Shown here in pieces: positions 27,751-36,162 of a stretch of DNA of 64,000 bases. Source of the stretch: a virus; the IMG/VR virus record IMGVR_UViG_3300027759_006101, positions 1 to 64,000 of that record, one strand, 5' to 3'. Every line of letters starts with the position of its first letter. Position 1 is the stretch's first letter. Below the pieces are notes generated by a model that was not told the DNA's origin, did not search any database, and worked only from the letters and a program-made list of their open reading frames with translations. The position numbers and the translations under genes are program-made.

Positions 27751-28547
27751 AGTTCTGAAGCAGCTTGATTGATCCTAAATTGTATCATTTTAATTCTATT
27801 TTCATCTTGCAGTGAAAGTTTCTGATACAACTCCATTTTGTTAGTAAGCCATTCATATTCAAACATTTGAGCTTTAAAAAGAGCTCTTGATAAATTTTTC
27901 AACGCAACAGATGGATCAAAAATTGCATATCTTGTTTCAAATTTGTCTAAAAGTTTTTGTGAATGTAGTTTTTTCAAAAAATCTAAAGACTCAATAGATA
28001 CAGCTCCGCCAATACAAGCCTTGGCACCTAATTTCTTTGTTCTTTCAAAAACGTCATGAGCAATTTGGTAAACTTCTTCAGAATTTACAAAAGTTCTATC
28101 CTTTTTCATAGAAGATACTAAGTCAACTCTTCCCAATGTAACACCATATAATGATTCTGCAGCTTTTTGAGAAAGAATTTTATCAATGTTTGCAACAGCT
28201 GTTTGTGTTTCTATATTTACGTTCAATTGCAATGAATTTACTACTTCTGATGGCAGATTATTATGAATGGCATTTATGAATTTAGTTAGCCCAAATTCAG
28301 ACTCAACCATTGGAGCCACTAAACCCTTAACTCCAATTACCATTGAATCTTTAATATCTCTAATTGCTTCTGGACCACCAATTTTTAATGTGACTTTTGT
28401 ATTAGATTGATTGCAAATTTCTTTCAACCTTAAGACTTCGTTAAAAGTTGCACCCTCATCTTCAAAACTTGTTTTAATCCCAACTAGCCCATAGTTTTCA
28501 ACTAAATCTGTAAGGATATTTACGCACTTGAATTCTCTGTTGTTCAT
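27747..28547 (-). CDS. HpcH/HpaI-like aldolase/lyase, 266 aa
   Basis: The protein matches the phosphoenolpyruvate/pyruvate-binding TIM-barrel pattern of the HpcH/HpaI aldolase and citrate lyase beta family. Recognisable parts are VTLKIGGPEAIRDIKD, the loop GVKGLVAPMVES, the strand LNVNIETQTAV with an acidic metal ligand, and LGRVDLVSS. Such enzymes cleave or form C-C bonds using pyruvate or acetyl-CoA-like donors. The length (266) is typical. It is second in the leftward operon, starting 9 bases after the RmlB-like gene. Together with the TPP enzyme it suggests carbon-skeleton extension of a sugar. The exact substrate is unknown. Confidence 0.65.
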   Translation of the reverse strand: MNNREFKCVNILTDLVENYGLVGIKTSFEDEGATFNEVLRLKEICNQSNTKVTLKIGGPEAIRDIKDSMVIGVKGLVAPMVESEFGLTKFINAIHNNLPSEVVNSLQLNVNIETQTAVANIDKILSQKAAESLYGVTLGRVDLVSSMKKDRTFVNSEEVYQIAHDVFERTKKLGAKACIGGAVSIESLDFLKKLHSQKLLDKFETRYAIFDPSVALKNLSRALFKAQMFEYEWLTNKMELYQKLSLQDENRIKMIQFRINQAASEL

Positions 28548-28556
28548 AGTTTTATT

Positions 28557-29507
28557 TTACCAAATGAATTTATTTTTGTAATAATTGACTATGTTTAAAA
28601 TCTCATTGTCAAAATTTACTTGTGGAGACCAACCTAAATTTTTAAGTTTAGAATCATCAATTGCATATCTGACATCTTGCCCTGGTCTCATAACGTCATA
28701 AGAGATATAATCATCATAGTTTACAGAAGATTCAAAGTATGCATCTATAATTTTTTTAATTGTATCAATATTCGATTGTTCAAAACCTCCGGCTACATTG
28801 TAAATCTCATTAGACTTACCTTTCTCTATAATTGCAATTATTGCTGATGCAGTATCACTTGCATGTAACCAATTACGTATAGGAGTTCCGTGATTGTGTA
28901 ATGGGATTTTTCTTTTCAAAGTTAAAAACTTACAAGCTTTAGGGATAAGTTTTTCAACATATTGACCAATACCGTAATTGTTAGTTGGTCTGACAATATT
29001 GTAATTTAGATCGAAAGTTCTAGCCCAAGCCACAATTAACATATCTGCAGAAGCTTTAGTTGCAGAGTAAGGATTGCTTGGTTTCAATAAGTCAGTTTCT
29101 TTATGACTCCCATCAACCACATCTCCGTATACTTCGTCAGTGCTGAAGTGAATAAATCTTGGTATTACATATCCTTCTGTTTTGTAATTTTTAAGAAGCT
29201 CTAAAATATTGTGAACACCTGTAATGTTTGAGTGTAAAAAAACATCACTTTTACGTATTGAGTTATCTACGTGAGTTTCTGCAGCAGTATTTATAAAAAC
29301 ATCACAATCAACTAATCTTTTTATATCGCAAATATCAGTTTTCTCAAATTTGAATTTTGGATTACAGAAAAAATCATCCAAAACACTTACATCAGAAGCA
29401 TAAGTACAGCTATCGATGCCATAAACATACCAGCCTTTGTCTAAACAAGCCTTAGTAATATATCTGCCTATAAAACCTAAGCATCCAGTTATATAAACGA
29501 TTTTCAT
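28557..29507 (-). CDS. dTDP-glucose-4,6-dehydratase-like enzyme (extended SDR), 316 aa
   Basis: The Rossmann motif GCLGFIG (8-14) is followed by HFSTDEVYGDV and YSATKASADML (~150), which is the RmlB-type signature: T-D-E of the active site plus YxxxK. VRPTNNYG and a C-terminal GGFEQSNIDT are also RmlB-like. Length is 316 versus ~350 in canonical RmlB. It is the first gene of the leftward sugar operon. Its start is 7 bases downstream of a TATAAT box with no Shine-Dalgarno, so its message is probably leaderless. It would make a 4-keto-6-deoxy nucleotide sugar. No RmlA nucleotidyltransferase is seen in the window. Confidence 0.8.
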   Translation of the reverse strand: MKIVYITGCLGFIGRYITKACLDKGWYVYGIDSCTYASDVSVLDDFFCNPKFKFEKTDICDIKRLVDCDVFINTAAETHVDNSIRKSDVFLHSNITGVHNILELLKNYKTEGYVIPRFIHFSTDEVYGDVVDGSHKETDLLKPSNPYSATKASADMLIVAWARTFDLNYNIVRPTNNYGIGQYVEKLIPKACKFLTLKRKIPLHNHGTPIRNWLHASDTASAIIAIIEKGKSNEIYNVAGGFEQSNIDTIKKIIDAYFESSVNYDDYISYDVMRPGQDVRYAIDDSKLKNLGWSPQVNFDNEILNIVNYYKNKFIW

Positions 29508-29514
29508 TTAAAAT

Positions 29515-29520
29515 ATTATA
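29515..29520 (-). promoter_or_regulatory. TATAAT box, leftward, 7 bases before ATG
   Basis: ACGTATAAT on the minus strand is followed by ATTTTAA and the ATG at 29507. It heads the leftward sugar operon. It lies 12 bases from the opposing box at 29533-29538. Confidence 0.65.
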
Positions 29521-29532
29521 CGTTATAAGCGG

Positions 29533-29538
29533 TATAAT
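29533..29538 (+). promoter_or_regulatory. TATAAT box, rightward, 6 bases before ATG
   Basis: GCGGTATAAT is followed by AAGTTT and the ATG at 29545. It heads the rightward sugar operon. The 37-base region between the two start codons contains both boxes, leaving no room for independent -35 elements. Confidence 0.65.
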
Positions 29539-29544
29539 AAGTTT

Positions 29545-29946
29545 ATGAATCGCAAATATCTCCCAACTCTTTCCGAATTGATTGATAGGCTTTCGATTGT
29601 TCAACTAAAAGAAGTTTTTATTTCAGAACATAAAGCCGAATATGCTAAAGAAATATCAGATATTCTCCATGATATTCAAGAACATATTGATGAAAATAAT
29701 GCAGAAATTACAGCTGAAGTAATCCGAGCAGTAGTTGTCTTGTCACAGATGAATTTGCATATTTGGCACAATGAAACAAATTACCGCAAGGGAATCAAGG
29801 ATGGAAATAATCTTGAATTGACTCACGGCTTGAATGGAATTAGAAACACGGCAAAAAATAAAATTCAAGAAGTAGTTGGTGGACGAAAAGACTACAAAAT
29901 TGACTGTTTAGCTGCTGATTTTAAGGACTGGGAGATAAGCTGGTGA
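29545..29946 (+). CDS. Small helical protein of sugar cluster, 133 aa
   Basis: An all-helical protein beginning MNRKYLPTLSELIDRLSIVQLKEVFI. The LSELIDRLSIVQLKE helix and the IWHNETNYR segment recall small helical proteins found beside glycosyltransferase genes in bacterial polysaccharide loci, but I cannot name the family. It is the first gene of the rightward operon and its end overlaps the GTG start of the CgeB-like transferase. It has no Shine-Dalgarno and lies 6 bases after a TATAAT box. It may be a regulatory or scaffolding partner. Confidence 0.6.
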   Translation: MNRKYLPTLSELIDRLSIVQLKEVFISEHKAEYAKEISDILHDIQEHIDENNAEITAEVIRAVVVLSQMNLHIWHNETNYRKGIKDGNNLELTHGLNGIRNTAKNKIQEVVGGRKDYKIDCLAADFKDWEISW

Positions 29947-30956
29947 ACAGACGTAAGGCTTTGTTGATTTACAGTAGATGGCAATACGGTGGACCTCCTG
30001 TGCTGTCTAATTTTGTAAATAATCTGACTGGCTCATATGAATATTTTTCTGCTGATAAGCCTGAATATGAAATTGAAAATGTTTATATTGGTCCTGAACC
30101 TGGTGAAATAAGCACAACAAAAGAATTGTCAGAAATTTTACTTACAAAAGATTATGACATAGCTGTTGTAAGCGAACTTGAAGATTGTGTCATTGATATA
30201 GATGTTGCAAAAAAAATTGGAAAAAAGTTATTTCTTTTAAATTGGGATTGCAATGTGAATATTTCTTCTCATTTAGAAACAAACTTTAGACTATTTTTGA
30301 AAAAACCTATAAATATTTCTTTTTTGAGAACTAAACATTCTTTGTGGGAATTGTCGCAATATTGCAATGTGCTCAATATGGATTATGGATATGGAGAAAT
30401 GTATCCAAATATTTATTGTTTTTCTACCCCGCAAGATGAAAGAATTTTCAAGAAAACTCCTGAGTCTGAAAAAGAATATGATGTTTTATTTTGCGGCTCA
30501 CTTCATATGCAAGAAAGAAATTCAATATTAAGTAAACTAATAAATTCTGGAGTAAACGTAAAGATTTCTGGAGGAAGATGGCCAGCAGAAAATACGATAC
30601 AGAATTTTGAAGATTATGCAAAAGAATTTGGCAAAGCTAAAATTTCTTTAAATTTTGCAGCTAGCCCTTATTGTAGATATTCACGTAAGGGAAGAGTTTT
30701 AGAGTCCCTATCTACAGGATCGTTATGTATTTCAACATATCCAGACATTTTTAAGTCAAGGCTTGGAACTTGGTTTGAGGTAGATAAACATTTTGCTGAA
30801 TTCAATTTAGATAATTGTGTTGATGTTGTAAATTACTATATCAATAATCAGACAGAAAGAAGAAGAATTGCTGATTCAGGTTATGAGCATTGGAAGAAAA
30901 CTTGTTCAGCTGATGTGTTTTGGCCAAAGCTTTTTGAAATTGCAGGTGTATTATGA
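29943..30956 (+). CDS. CgeB-like (GT-B) glycosyltransferase, 337 aa
   Basis: The start is GTG, preceded by GGGAGATAA, and overlaps the upstream stop. The N-terminal half resembles the DUF3880/CgeB N-terminal domain, with FLLNWDCNVNISSH. The C-terminal half has YDVLFCGSLHMQERNS, then KISLNFA and a RKGRVLESLSTGSLCIS segment. That is the CgeB-type glycosyl transferase 1_2 pattern, where Arg and Glu of R-x-x-E contact the nucleotide. It is paralogous to the gene at 31894 (shared KKLF...W, SxYCNV, YDxxxxGS/GN, AKISL). It probably transfers a sugar in glycan assembly. Confidence 0.7.
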   Translation: MNRRKALLIYSRWQYGGPPVLSNFVNNLTGSYEYFSADKPEYEIENVYIGPEPGEISTTKELSEILLTKDYDIAVVSELEDCVIDIDVAKKIGKKLFLLNWDCNVNISSHLETNFRLFLKKPINISFLRTKHSLWELSQYCNVLNMDYGYGEMYPNIYCFSTPQDERIFKKTPESEKEYDVLFCGSLHMQERNSILSKLINSGVNVKISGGRWPAENTIQNFEDYAKEFGKAKISLNFAASPYCRYSRKGRVLESLSTGSLCISTYPDIFKSRLGTWFEVDKHFAEFNLDNCVDVVNYYINNQTERRRIADSGYEHWKKTCSADVFWPKLFEIAGVL

Positions 30957-31894
30957 TGGAAAAAGTTCTTATAACGGGTGGTGCTGGTTACCTTGGATCT
31001 GTGTTGACTGAAGTGCTACTTTTGAAAGGCTACGCAGTAACAGTTTTAGACAGCCTGGTTTACAAACAACTATCATTAACTTCTTTTTGCTACAATAAGA
31101 ATTTTAATTTAGTCGTTGGAGATGTACGAGATACAAAACTTCTTACAAGTCTGGTAGAAACTCATGACATCATCATTCCATTAGCTGCAATTGTAGGGAT
31201 GCCTGCTTGTAAAAAAGATCCAGAACTTACTGTAGCTGTAAATTATCAACAAATTAAAAACATTATTGAGATAATTCAGCCAAGTCAGAAATTGTTAGTT
31301 CCTAATACAAACTCTCAATATGGAAGTTCTGAAACAATTATCACAGAAGAAAGTCCTTTTAATCCACTGTCTCTATATGCTCAAACAAAATGTGATGCAG
31401 AAAAGCGTGTTTTAGAATCTGGTAATGGTATTTCTTTAAGACTTGCTACAGTCTTCGGTGTTTCATATAGACAAAGAATGGATTTACTTGTAAATGATTT
31501 TGTTTACCGAGCATTTACAGATGAATTTTTAGTTTTATTTGAATCACATTTCTTACGAAATTATGTTCACGTAAGAGACGTTGCTAAAGCATTTGTTCAT
31601 CTTATTGAGAACTACCATTCGCTAAATTTCAATGCCTATAATGTTGGTCTTACTTCAGCAAATATGTCAAAGCTTCAATTGGCTCAAAAAATCAAAGAAT
31701 ATGTTCCAAATTTAGTCATCATTGAAGAGCAATTCAAGGAAGATTTTGATAAGAGAAATTATGTCGTATCAAATGAAAAACTTGAAAAGACTGGATGGCA
31801 TTGTGACTTCTCTTTAGATTCAGGTATTGAAGAATTACTTTCTGCTTACAAGATGATTTCTAACTACAAGAATAAGGATTTCACAAATCTTTAA
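30953..31894 (+). CDS. NAD-dependent sugar epimerase/dehydratase, 313 aa
   Basis: Extended SDR with GGAGYLGS (8-15), the D-V-R-D loop, PNTNSQYGSS with the catalytic Ser/Thr, and YAQTK (~143) as the catalytic Tyr-Lys pair. The C-terminal YVHVRDVAKAF and GW motifs bind the nucleotide sugar. The start overlaps the upstream stop as ATGATGG (MM); either ATG is possible. It overlaps the next gene by one base. The active site is complete, unlike that of the two SDRs further downstream. Confidence 0.8.
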   Translation: MMEKVLITGGAGYLGSVLTEVLLLKGYAVTVLDSLVYKQLSLTSFCYNKNFNLVVGDVRDTKLLTSLVETHDIIIPLAAIVGMPACKKDPELTVAVNYQQIKNIIEIIQPSQKLLVPNTNSQYGSSETIITEESPFNPLSLYAQTKCDAEKRVLESGNGISLRLATVFGVSYRQRMDLLVNDFVYRAFTDEFLVLFESHFLRNYVHVRDVAKAFVHLIENYHSLNFNAYNVGLTSANMSKLQLAQKIKEYVPNLVIIEEQFKEDFDKRNYVVSNEKLEKTGWHCDFSLDSGIEELLSAYKMISNYKNKDFTNL

Positions 31895-32886
31895 TGAAAG
31901 TTTTATTTGTTTACAATCCCTGGAACACACGAAGGCCTAATGAGTCATCTTATGATATGAAGCTTAAAGGGAGTTTTGAAGCAGCTTTTGGTGAGACAAA
32001 CGAGCATACATATGAAGTTTTGCATTATGGTTTCGAAAATGATGTCATAAGAGATAATAAAACTCTCAATGAAGAAATATTGAAAAGAGATTTTGATGCA
32101 GTTTTTGTAAGTGAAGAGATGCAATTTCACATTACAAAAGAGACAGCAAAAAAACTTGGTAAAAAGCTTTTCAATATGCTTTGGGATACTTGGATTTCTA
32201 TATCTTCTAGTCCAGAAATAAACTTACGAATTGCTCTTAAACAACCTAAAATTTGGGGAGAACATTATAACCCTTGCTCTATGAAAGAATTATCTGAATA
32301 TTGCAATGTAATTGTATCTGATACTGCATATGGGAAAATAGACACTAACATTTATGCAATGTCATCCCCATATGATACTAGAATTTATTACCCAAATTTT
32401 GATGAAGAAAAAAGTATAGATATTTCTCACAATGGTAATATGTATATTCCAGAAAGAATTGAATTTGCAAAAATATTTCACAATGCTGGAGTTGATATTG
32501 ACTATGGCTCTAAAGCTAAGGGATATCTAACTAACTCTGACTATGCAAAAATTCATCGTTCTGCTAAAATATCATTGTGCTATACAAATTCAATATTTGG
32601 CCCAAATCATAAACAAAGAAAAGGAAGAATTGACGAAATCGCAGCTTGTGGCGGTTTTATGTTAATGACTAATCCTGAAGTAATGAAATGGAGAAATAAT
32701 TATTGGTTTAAGGATGGCGTACATTATGTTTCAATGGATCAGAGTAATTGTGTTGATAAAGTAAAATATTATCTTTCTAATGCTGATGAAAGATCAAGAA
32801 TTAGTAAGAATTTTTATGATGAGTGGAATACAAAATATTCACCAAGACCATATTGGGAAAAACTTTTTTCATTTATAAAGGATTAA
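31894..32886 (+). CDS. CgeB-like glycosyltransferase paralogue, 330 aa
   Basis: This is the second CgeB/DUF3880-type transferase in the operon. It has KKLFNMLWDTWISIS, SEYCNVIVSDTAYG, SIDISHNGNMYIPERIEFA, then AKISLCYTN and RKGRIDEIAACGGFMLM, the R-x-x-E equivalent with a different flank. Similarity to the gene at 29943 is clear by eye but moderate, so the duplication is old or the two were acquired separately. It overlaps the previous gene by one base and the next start follows after 6 bases. It likely adds a different sugar or uses a different acceptor. Confidence 0.7.
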   Translation: MKVLFVYNPWNTRRPNESSYDMKLKGSFEAAFGETNEHTYEVLHYGFENDVIRDNKTLNEEILKRDFDAVFVSEEMQFHITKETAKKLGKKLFNMLWDTWISISSSPEINLRIALKQPKIWGEHYNPCSMKELSEYCNVIVSDTAYGKIDTNIYAMSSPYDTRIYYPNFDEEKSIDISHNGNMYIPERIEFAKIFHNAGVDIDYGSKAKGYLTNSDYAKIHRSAKISLCYTNSIFGPNHKQRKGRIDEIAACGGFMLMTNPEVMKWRNNYWFKDGVHYVSMDQSNCVDKVKYYLSNADERSRISKNFYDEWNTKYSPRPYWEKLFSFIKD

Positions 32887-32892
32887 TTTTTA

Positions 32893-33864
32893 ATGTTTGA
32901 AGGCAAAAACGTTCTTATCACAGGTGGAGCTGGAATGATTGGAAGAGCTCTAACTGAAAAGTTGATAAATCTAAAAGCAAATATTACAATAGCTGATCTA
33001 CATTTTCCACTTGATTTAGAAAATAAAGTAAATTTTGTAAATAAGGACTTGAGATACTTACATAATTGTGAAGAAATTTGTCAAGGACAAGATTTTATTT
33101 TTAACTGCATTGGCGTAAAAGGTTCTCCTCAAGTATGTGCTTCACAGCCAGCAGATTTTATGGTACCAATGCTTCAATTCAACACAAATATGATGGAAGC
33201 TGCAAGAAGAGCTAATGTTCAGTGGTATTTATATACAAGCTCAGTAGGCGTTTATTCTCCTGCTGAAATCTTTTATGAAGATGATGTATGGTCAACTTTT
33301 CCATCTCCTAATGACAGATTTGCTGGGTGGGCAAAAAGAATGGGAGAATTGCAAGCTGAAGCATATTCAATCCAATATGGTTGGAATAAAGTTTCAATTG
33401 TCAGACCTGCAAATGTCTATGGAAAATTCGATAATTTCAATCCTGTAAATTCTATGGTGATTCCTTCACTTATTAGAAAAGTTCAAGAAAATGAAACTTT
33501 AGAAGTTTGGGGTGACGGTTCTCCAATTAGAGATTTTATTTTTGCTGATGATGTTGCTGAAGGTATGATTACCTGTGTTGAAAATAAAATCACAGAACCA
33601 ATTAATTTAGGTTCTGGTTCTGGTTATTCAATAAAGCAAATTGTTGACTTAGTGATAAAAGCTTCTAATAAAAACCCAAACGTAGAATGGCTTACTGACA
33701 AACCTTCTGGTGACAAAATTAGAATACTTAGTTCAACAAGAGCTAATTCACACGGTGTATTTCCAAAGACTAATTTGGAAAATGGTATCAAGATAGTTAC
33801 AGATTGGTTTGTTGAAAATAAGCAAGACATAGACAAAAAATATAATGTTTTTGTGAACCATTGA
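32893..33864 (+). CDS. Epimerase-like extended SDR with altered Tyr, 323 aa
   Basis: The Rossmann motif is GGAGMIGR (10-17). TSSVGVYSPAE supplies the Ser region. The YxxxK motif is changed: it reads AGWAK within RFAGWAKRMGELQAEAY (~137), so Ala replaces the catalytic Tyr and Phe sits one residue earlier. The DGSPIRDFIFADDVAEGM and LGSGSGYSI motifs are normal. The surrounding WAKRMGEL pattern is typical of GDP-fucose-synthase-like SDRs. Either catalysis uses another residue or the protein acts as a partner of the next SDR. It is co-transcribed, starting 6 bases after the previous gene. Confidence 0.75.
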   Translation: MFEGKNVLITGGAGMIGRALTEKLINLKANITIADLHFPLDLENKVNFVNKDLRYLHNCEEICQGQDFIFNCIGVKGSPQVCASQPADFMVPMLQFNTNMMEAARRANVQWYLYTSSVGVYSPAEIFYEDDVWSTFPSPNDRFAGWAKRMGELQAEAYSIQYGWNKVSIVRPANVYGKFDNFNPVNSMVIPSLIRKVQENETLEVWGDGSPIRDFIFADDVAEGMITCVENKITEPINLGSGSGYSIKQIVDLVIKASNKNPNVEWLTDKPSGDKIRILSSTRANSHGVFPKTNLENGIKIVTDWFVENKQDIDKKYNVFVNH

Positions 33865-33872
33865 GGATTTGT

Positions 33873-34826
33873 ATGAATTACTTTGAAAATAAAAAAATAG
33901 TTGTTACTGGAGGCAGTGGTTTTCTGGGAAGCAATTATATTGAGGGTTTACTCAAAAAAGGTGCAAGCGTCAAAACAAATACGCATAAGCGTTCTTTGCA
34001 AGTAAATGCTGAAAATCTCACGGTGCTTGAAAACTGTGATTTGACCCAATTAGATCATTGTATTGAATTAGTTGATGGGGCAGATTATGTAATTCATAGC
34101 GCAGGTAACATTGCACATCCTAGTACTGTAGCAACAGACATCCAAATATCTATTCAAAACATCAATGTTCTTGGAAATGTTTTAGATGCATGTAACAAAT
34201 GTTCAGTTAAAAAATTCTTAGACCTCAATAGTTCAACTGGATATCCTGATAGAAGATTACCAATTACAGAAGAAGAATTTTGGGAAGATGAGCCTTACGT
34301 TTCTTATTTTGGGTATGGATGGATGAGACGTTATAGAGAAAAGCTAATGGAGCATGTATCAAGATTCTCCAAAACCGAAATCTTAGTAACAAGAGGTACT
34401 GCGATTTTTGGCCCTTATGACAATTTTAACATTAAGACTTGCCATGTAGTACCAGCTCTGATTAATAGAGTCTTATCTGATGAAAATCCATTTATTGCTT
34501 GGGGTAGTCCAGATGTAGTAAGAGATTTTTTGTTTGTAGAGGATGTTGTAAACGCTTCTTTGCTTGTTCTTGAAAAAGGCGTACCTATGAGACCCTATAA
34601 TGTTGGGGCTGGCAAAGCAATTACTATCGGAGAAATTCTGGATGTCATATTGAAAACCACCAAAAAGTCACCAGAAATTATATGGGATAATTCTAAGCCT
34701 ACTACAATTCCTTTTAGAATGGTTAGCACAGAAAGAATTACAAATGAGTTGGGATTTTATCCAGAATACACATTTGAACAAGGCATTGAAAAAACTGTGG
34801 AATGGTACAAAAAAGTTTATAAATGA
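33873..34826 (+). CDS. Epimerase-like extended SDR with YxxxR, 317 aa
   Basis: The start at 33873 follows GAGGA with good spacing; an in-frame TTG at 33861 is less likely. The Rossmann motif is GGSGFLGS (12-19). The catalytic region reads YGWMRRYREKLMEH (~147), giving Tyr with Arg in place of the usual Lys. The rest (RGTAIFGPYDNF, VVRDFLFVEDVV, YNVGAGKAI) is normal for GDP-fucose synthase or NAD-epimerase-like enzymes. It directly follows another SDR with a changed catalytic Tyr, so the two may form a heteromer. It overlaps the next gene by 4 bases. Confidence 0.75.
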   Translation: MNYFENKKIVVTGGSGFLGSNYIEGLLKKGASVKTNTHKRSLQVNAENLTVLENCDLTQLDHCIELVDGADYVIHSAGNIAHPSTVATDIQISIQNINVLGNVLDACNKCSVKKFLDLNSSTGYPDRRLPITEEEFWEDEPYVSYFGYGWMRRYREKLMEHVSRFSKTEILVTRGTAIFGPYDNFNIKTCHVVPALINRVLSDENPFIAWGSPDVVRDFLFVEDVVNASLLVLEKGVPMRPYNVGAGKAITIGEILDVILKTTKKSPEIIWDNSKPTTIPFRMVSTERITNELGFYPEYTFEQGIEKTVEWYKKVYK

Positions 34827-35521
34827 TGAAGCAATTTTTAGTAACTGGAGTATCTGGAGGTTTGGGTAAATATTTATTTGATAATTTACCTGATTGCTCT
34901 GGGCTGCACAGAACAAATTTTGATGAAGTAAGTTCAGAATCTTACGATACTATAATTCACTGTGCCTACAATAAAGAAAATATAATTACTGATTACAAGC
35001 AGTATATTGAAGATAATATTTTTTTATTGCAAAAAGTTAAAAAAATTAAACATAAAAAATTTGTTTATATATCATCAATTGATGTTTATAATGAGCAGAA
35101 AAACAATTACTCATTATTTAAAATGTTTGCTGAATCTCTCTTAAATAGTGATGACTTAATTTTACGTCTTTCTTGTTTATTAGGTAAAACTTCAAAACCA
35201 AATCACGTTTCTAAAATAATTTCTAATGTTGAATATATAAGTCTTGAAGAAAATTCAACTTTCAATTACACACTTTATTCTGAGCTTTTAAGTTTTTTTT
35301 CTGAAAACCTACATATCAATAAAATTGGAATTTGTGATTTTGTTGCAAATGATTTTGTGTACTTAAAAGATGTCATCAGCTTTGCTAAATCTGATACCAA
35401 GACTGGGCAATATTGCTATAACTCAAAATATCAATTTGTAAATCCTATATACTTAGATCATCCAGAGTATAATAAAAGCTCTTTAGAAAAATTAAATCTC
35501 TTTATTAACAATCCTGAGTAA
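34823..35521 (+). CDS. Short SDR-like sugar reductase, 232 aa
   Basis: The N-terminus MKQFLVTGVSGGLGKYLF contains GVSGGLG, an SDR dinucleotide motif. YISSIDVYN gives the catalytic Ser strand and YSLFKMFAESLL (~98) gives YxxxK. At 232 residues it is shorter than the neighbouring epimerases and lacks their C-terminal substrate domain. It is the last gene before a new TATAAA box at 35544, so it probably ends the first rightward transcription unit. The reaction is unknown; reduction of a 4-keto sugar is plausible. Confidence 0.7.
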   Translation: MMKQFLVTGVSGGLGKYLFDNLPDCSGLHRTNFDEVSSESYDTIIHCAYNKENIITDYKQYIEDNIFLLQKVKKIKHKKFVYISSIDVYNEQKNNYSLFKMFAESLLNSDDLILRLSCLLGKTSKPNHVSKIISNVEYISLEENSTFNYTLYSELLSFFSENLHINKIGICDFVANDFVYLKDVISFAKSDTKTGQYCYNSKYQFVNPIYLDHPEYNKSSLEKLNLFINNPE

Positions 35522-35543
35522 TTACAAAAAACAATTTCCACGG

Positions 35544-35549
35544 TATAAA
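35544..35549 (+). promoter_or_regulatory. TATAAA box 7 bases before ATG (leaderless-type)
   Basis: CGGTATAAA is followed by TGTATTG and the ATG at 35557. The CGG before the box is also found at 29533 and 50507. It would drive the second rightward sugar unit. Confidence 0.55.
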
Positions 35550-35556
35550 TGTATTG

Positions 35557-36162
35557 ATGGAAAAATACTTACCTGAAGACCTAATTGCATTTGAAACAGA
35601 TATTGCAAATTGTTTCAATGAAGGCATTATCAAAGCACCCGTTCATTTATATGATGGCAATGAAGAACAAATCATAAAAGTTTTTCAAGATGTATCAGAA
35701 GATGATTGGGTTTTTTGCACTTGGCGTTCACATTATCAATGTTTGTTGAAAGGTGTGCCAAAAGAACAAGTGAAAACCGATATTTTAAATGGTAAATCTA
35801 TAACTTTATGCTATCCTGAACACAAAGTTTATTCTTCTGCTATTGTAACAGGAAGTATTCCAATTGCTACAGGGGTAGCTTTAGATATAAAGCGTAAAAA
35901 TCAAAATAACAAAGTATGGTGTTTTGTTGGAGATATGTCTTCTGAAACTGGTGTTTTTTTTGAAAACTGGAAATACGCAGTTAATCACGACTTACCAATT
36001 ACTTACGTAATTGAAGACAACAATAAATCAGTTTGTTCAGAAACTCGTAAGGTGTGGAATTGTGATAAGTTATTTTTTGAAAACGAAAATAGAAAAATAA
36101 TTTACTACTCATACACTTCTAAATATCCTCACGCTGGGGCTGGAAAAAGGATTCAATTTTAA
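35557..36162 (+). CDS. E1-alpha-like TPP-binding subunit, 201 aa
   Basis: This is the TPP-binding (PP) half of a two-subunit TPP enzyme of the pyruvate-dehydrogenase-E1-alpha/transketolase type. CTWRSHYQCLLKG resembles the RxHxxxLxxG helix. GSIPIATGVALDIKRK is the conserved scaffold. FVGDMSSETGVFFENWKY followed by YVIEDNNKSV is the metal-TPP motif GD(G/M)...N. At 201 residues it is shorter than E1-alpha (~330). The ATG at 35557 is preferred to a TTG at 35554. The partner Pyr domain is encoded immediately downstream (TAATG). Confidence 0.8.
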   Translation: MEKYLPEDLIAFETDIANCFNEGIIKAPVHLYDGNEEQIIKVFQDVSEDDWVFCTWRSHYQCLLKGVPKEQVKTDILNGKSITLCYPEHKVYSSAIVTGSIPIATGVALDIKRKNQNNKVWCFVGDMSSETGVFFENWKYAVNHDLPITYVIEDNNKSVCSETRKVWNCDKLFFENENRKIIYYSYTSKYPHAGAGKRIQF

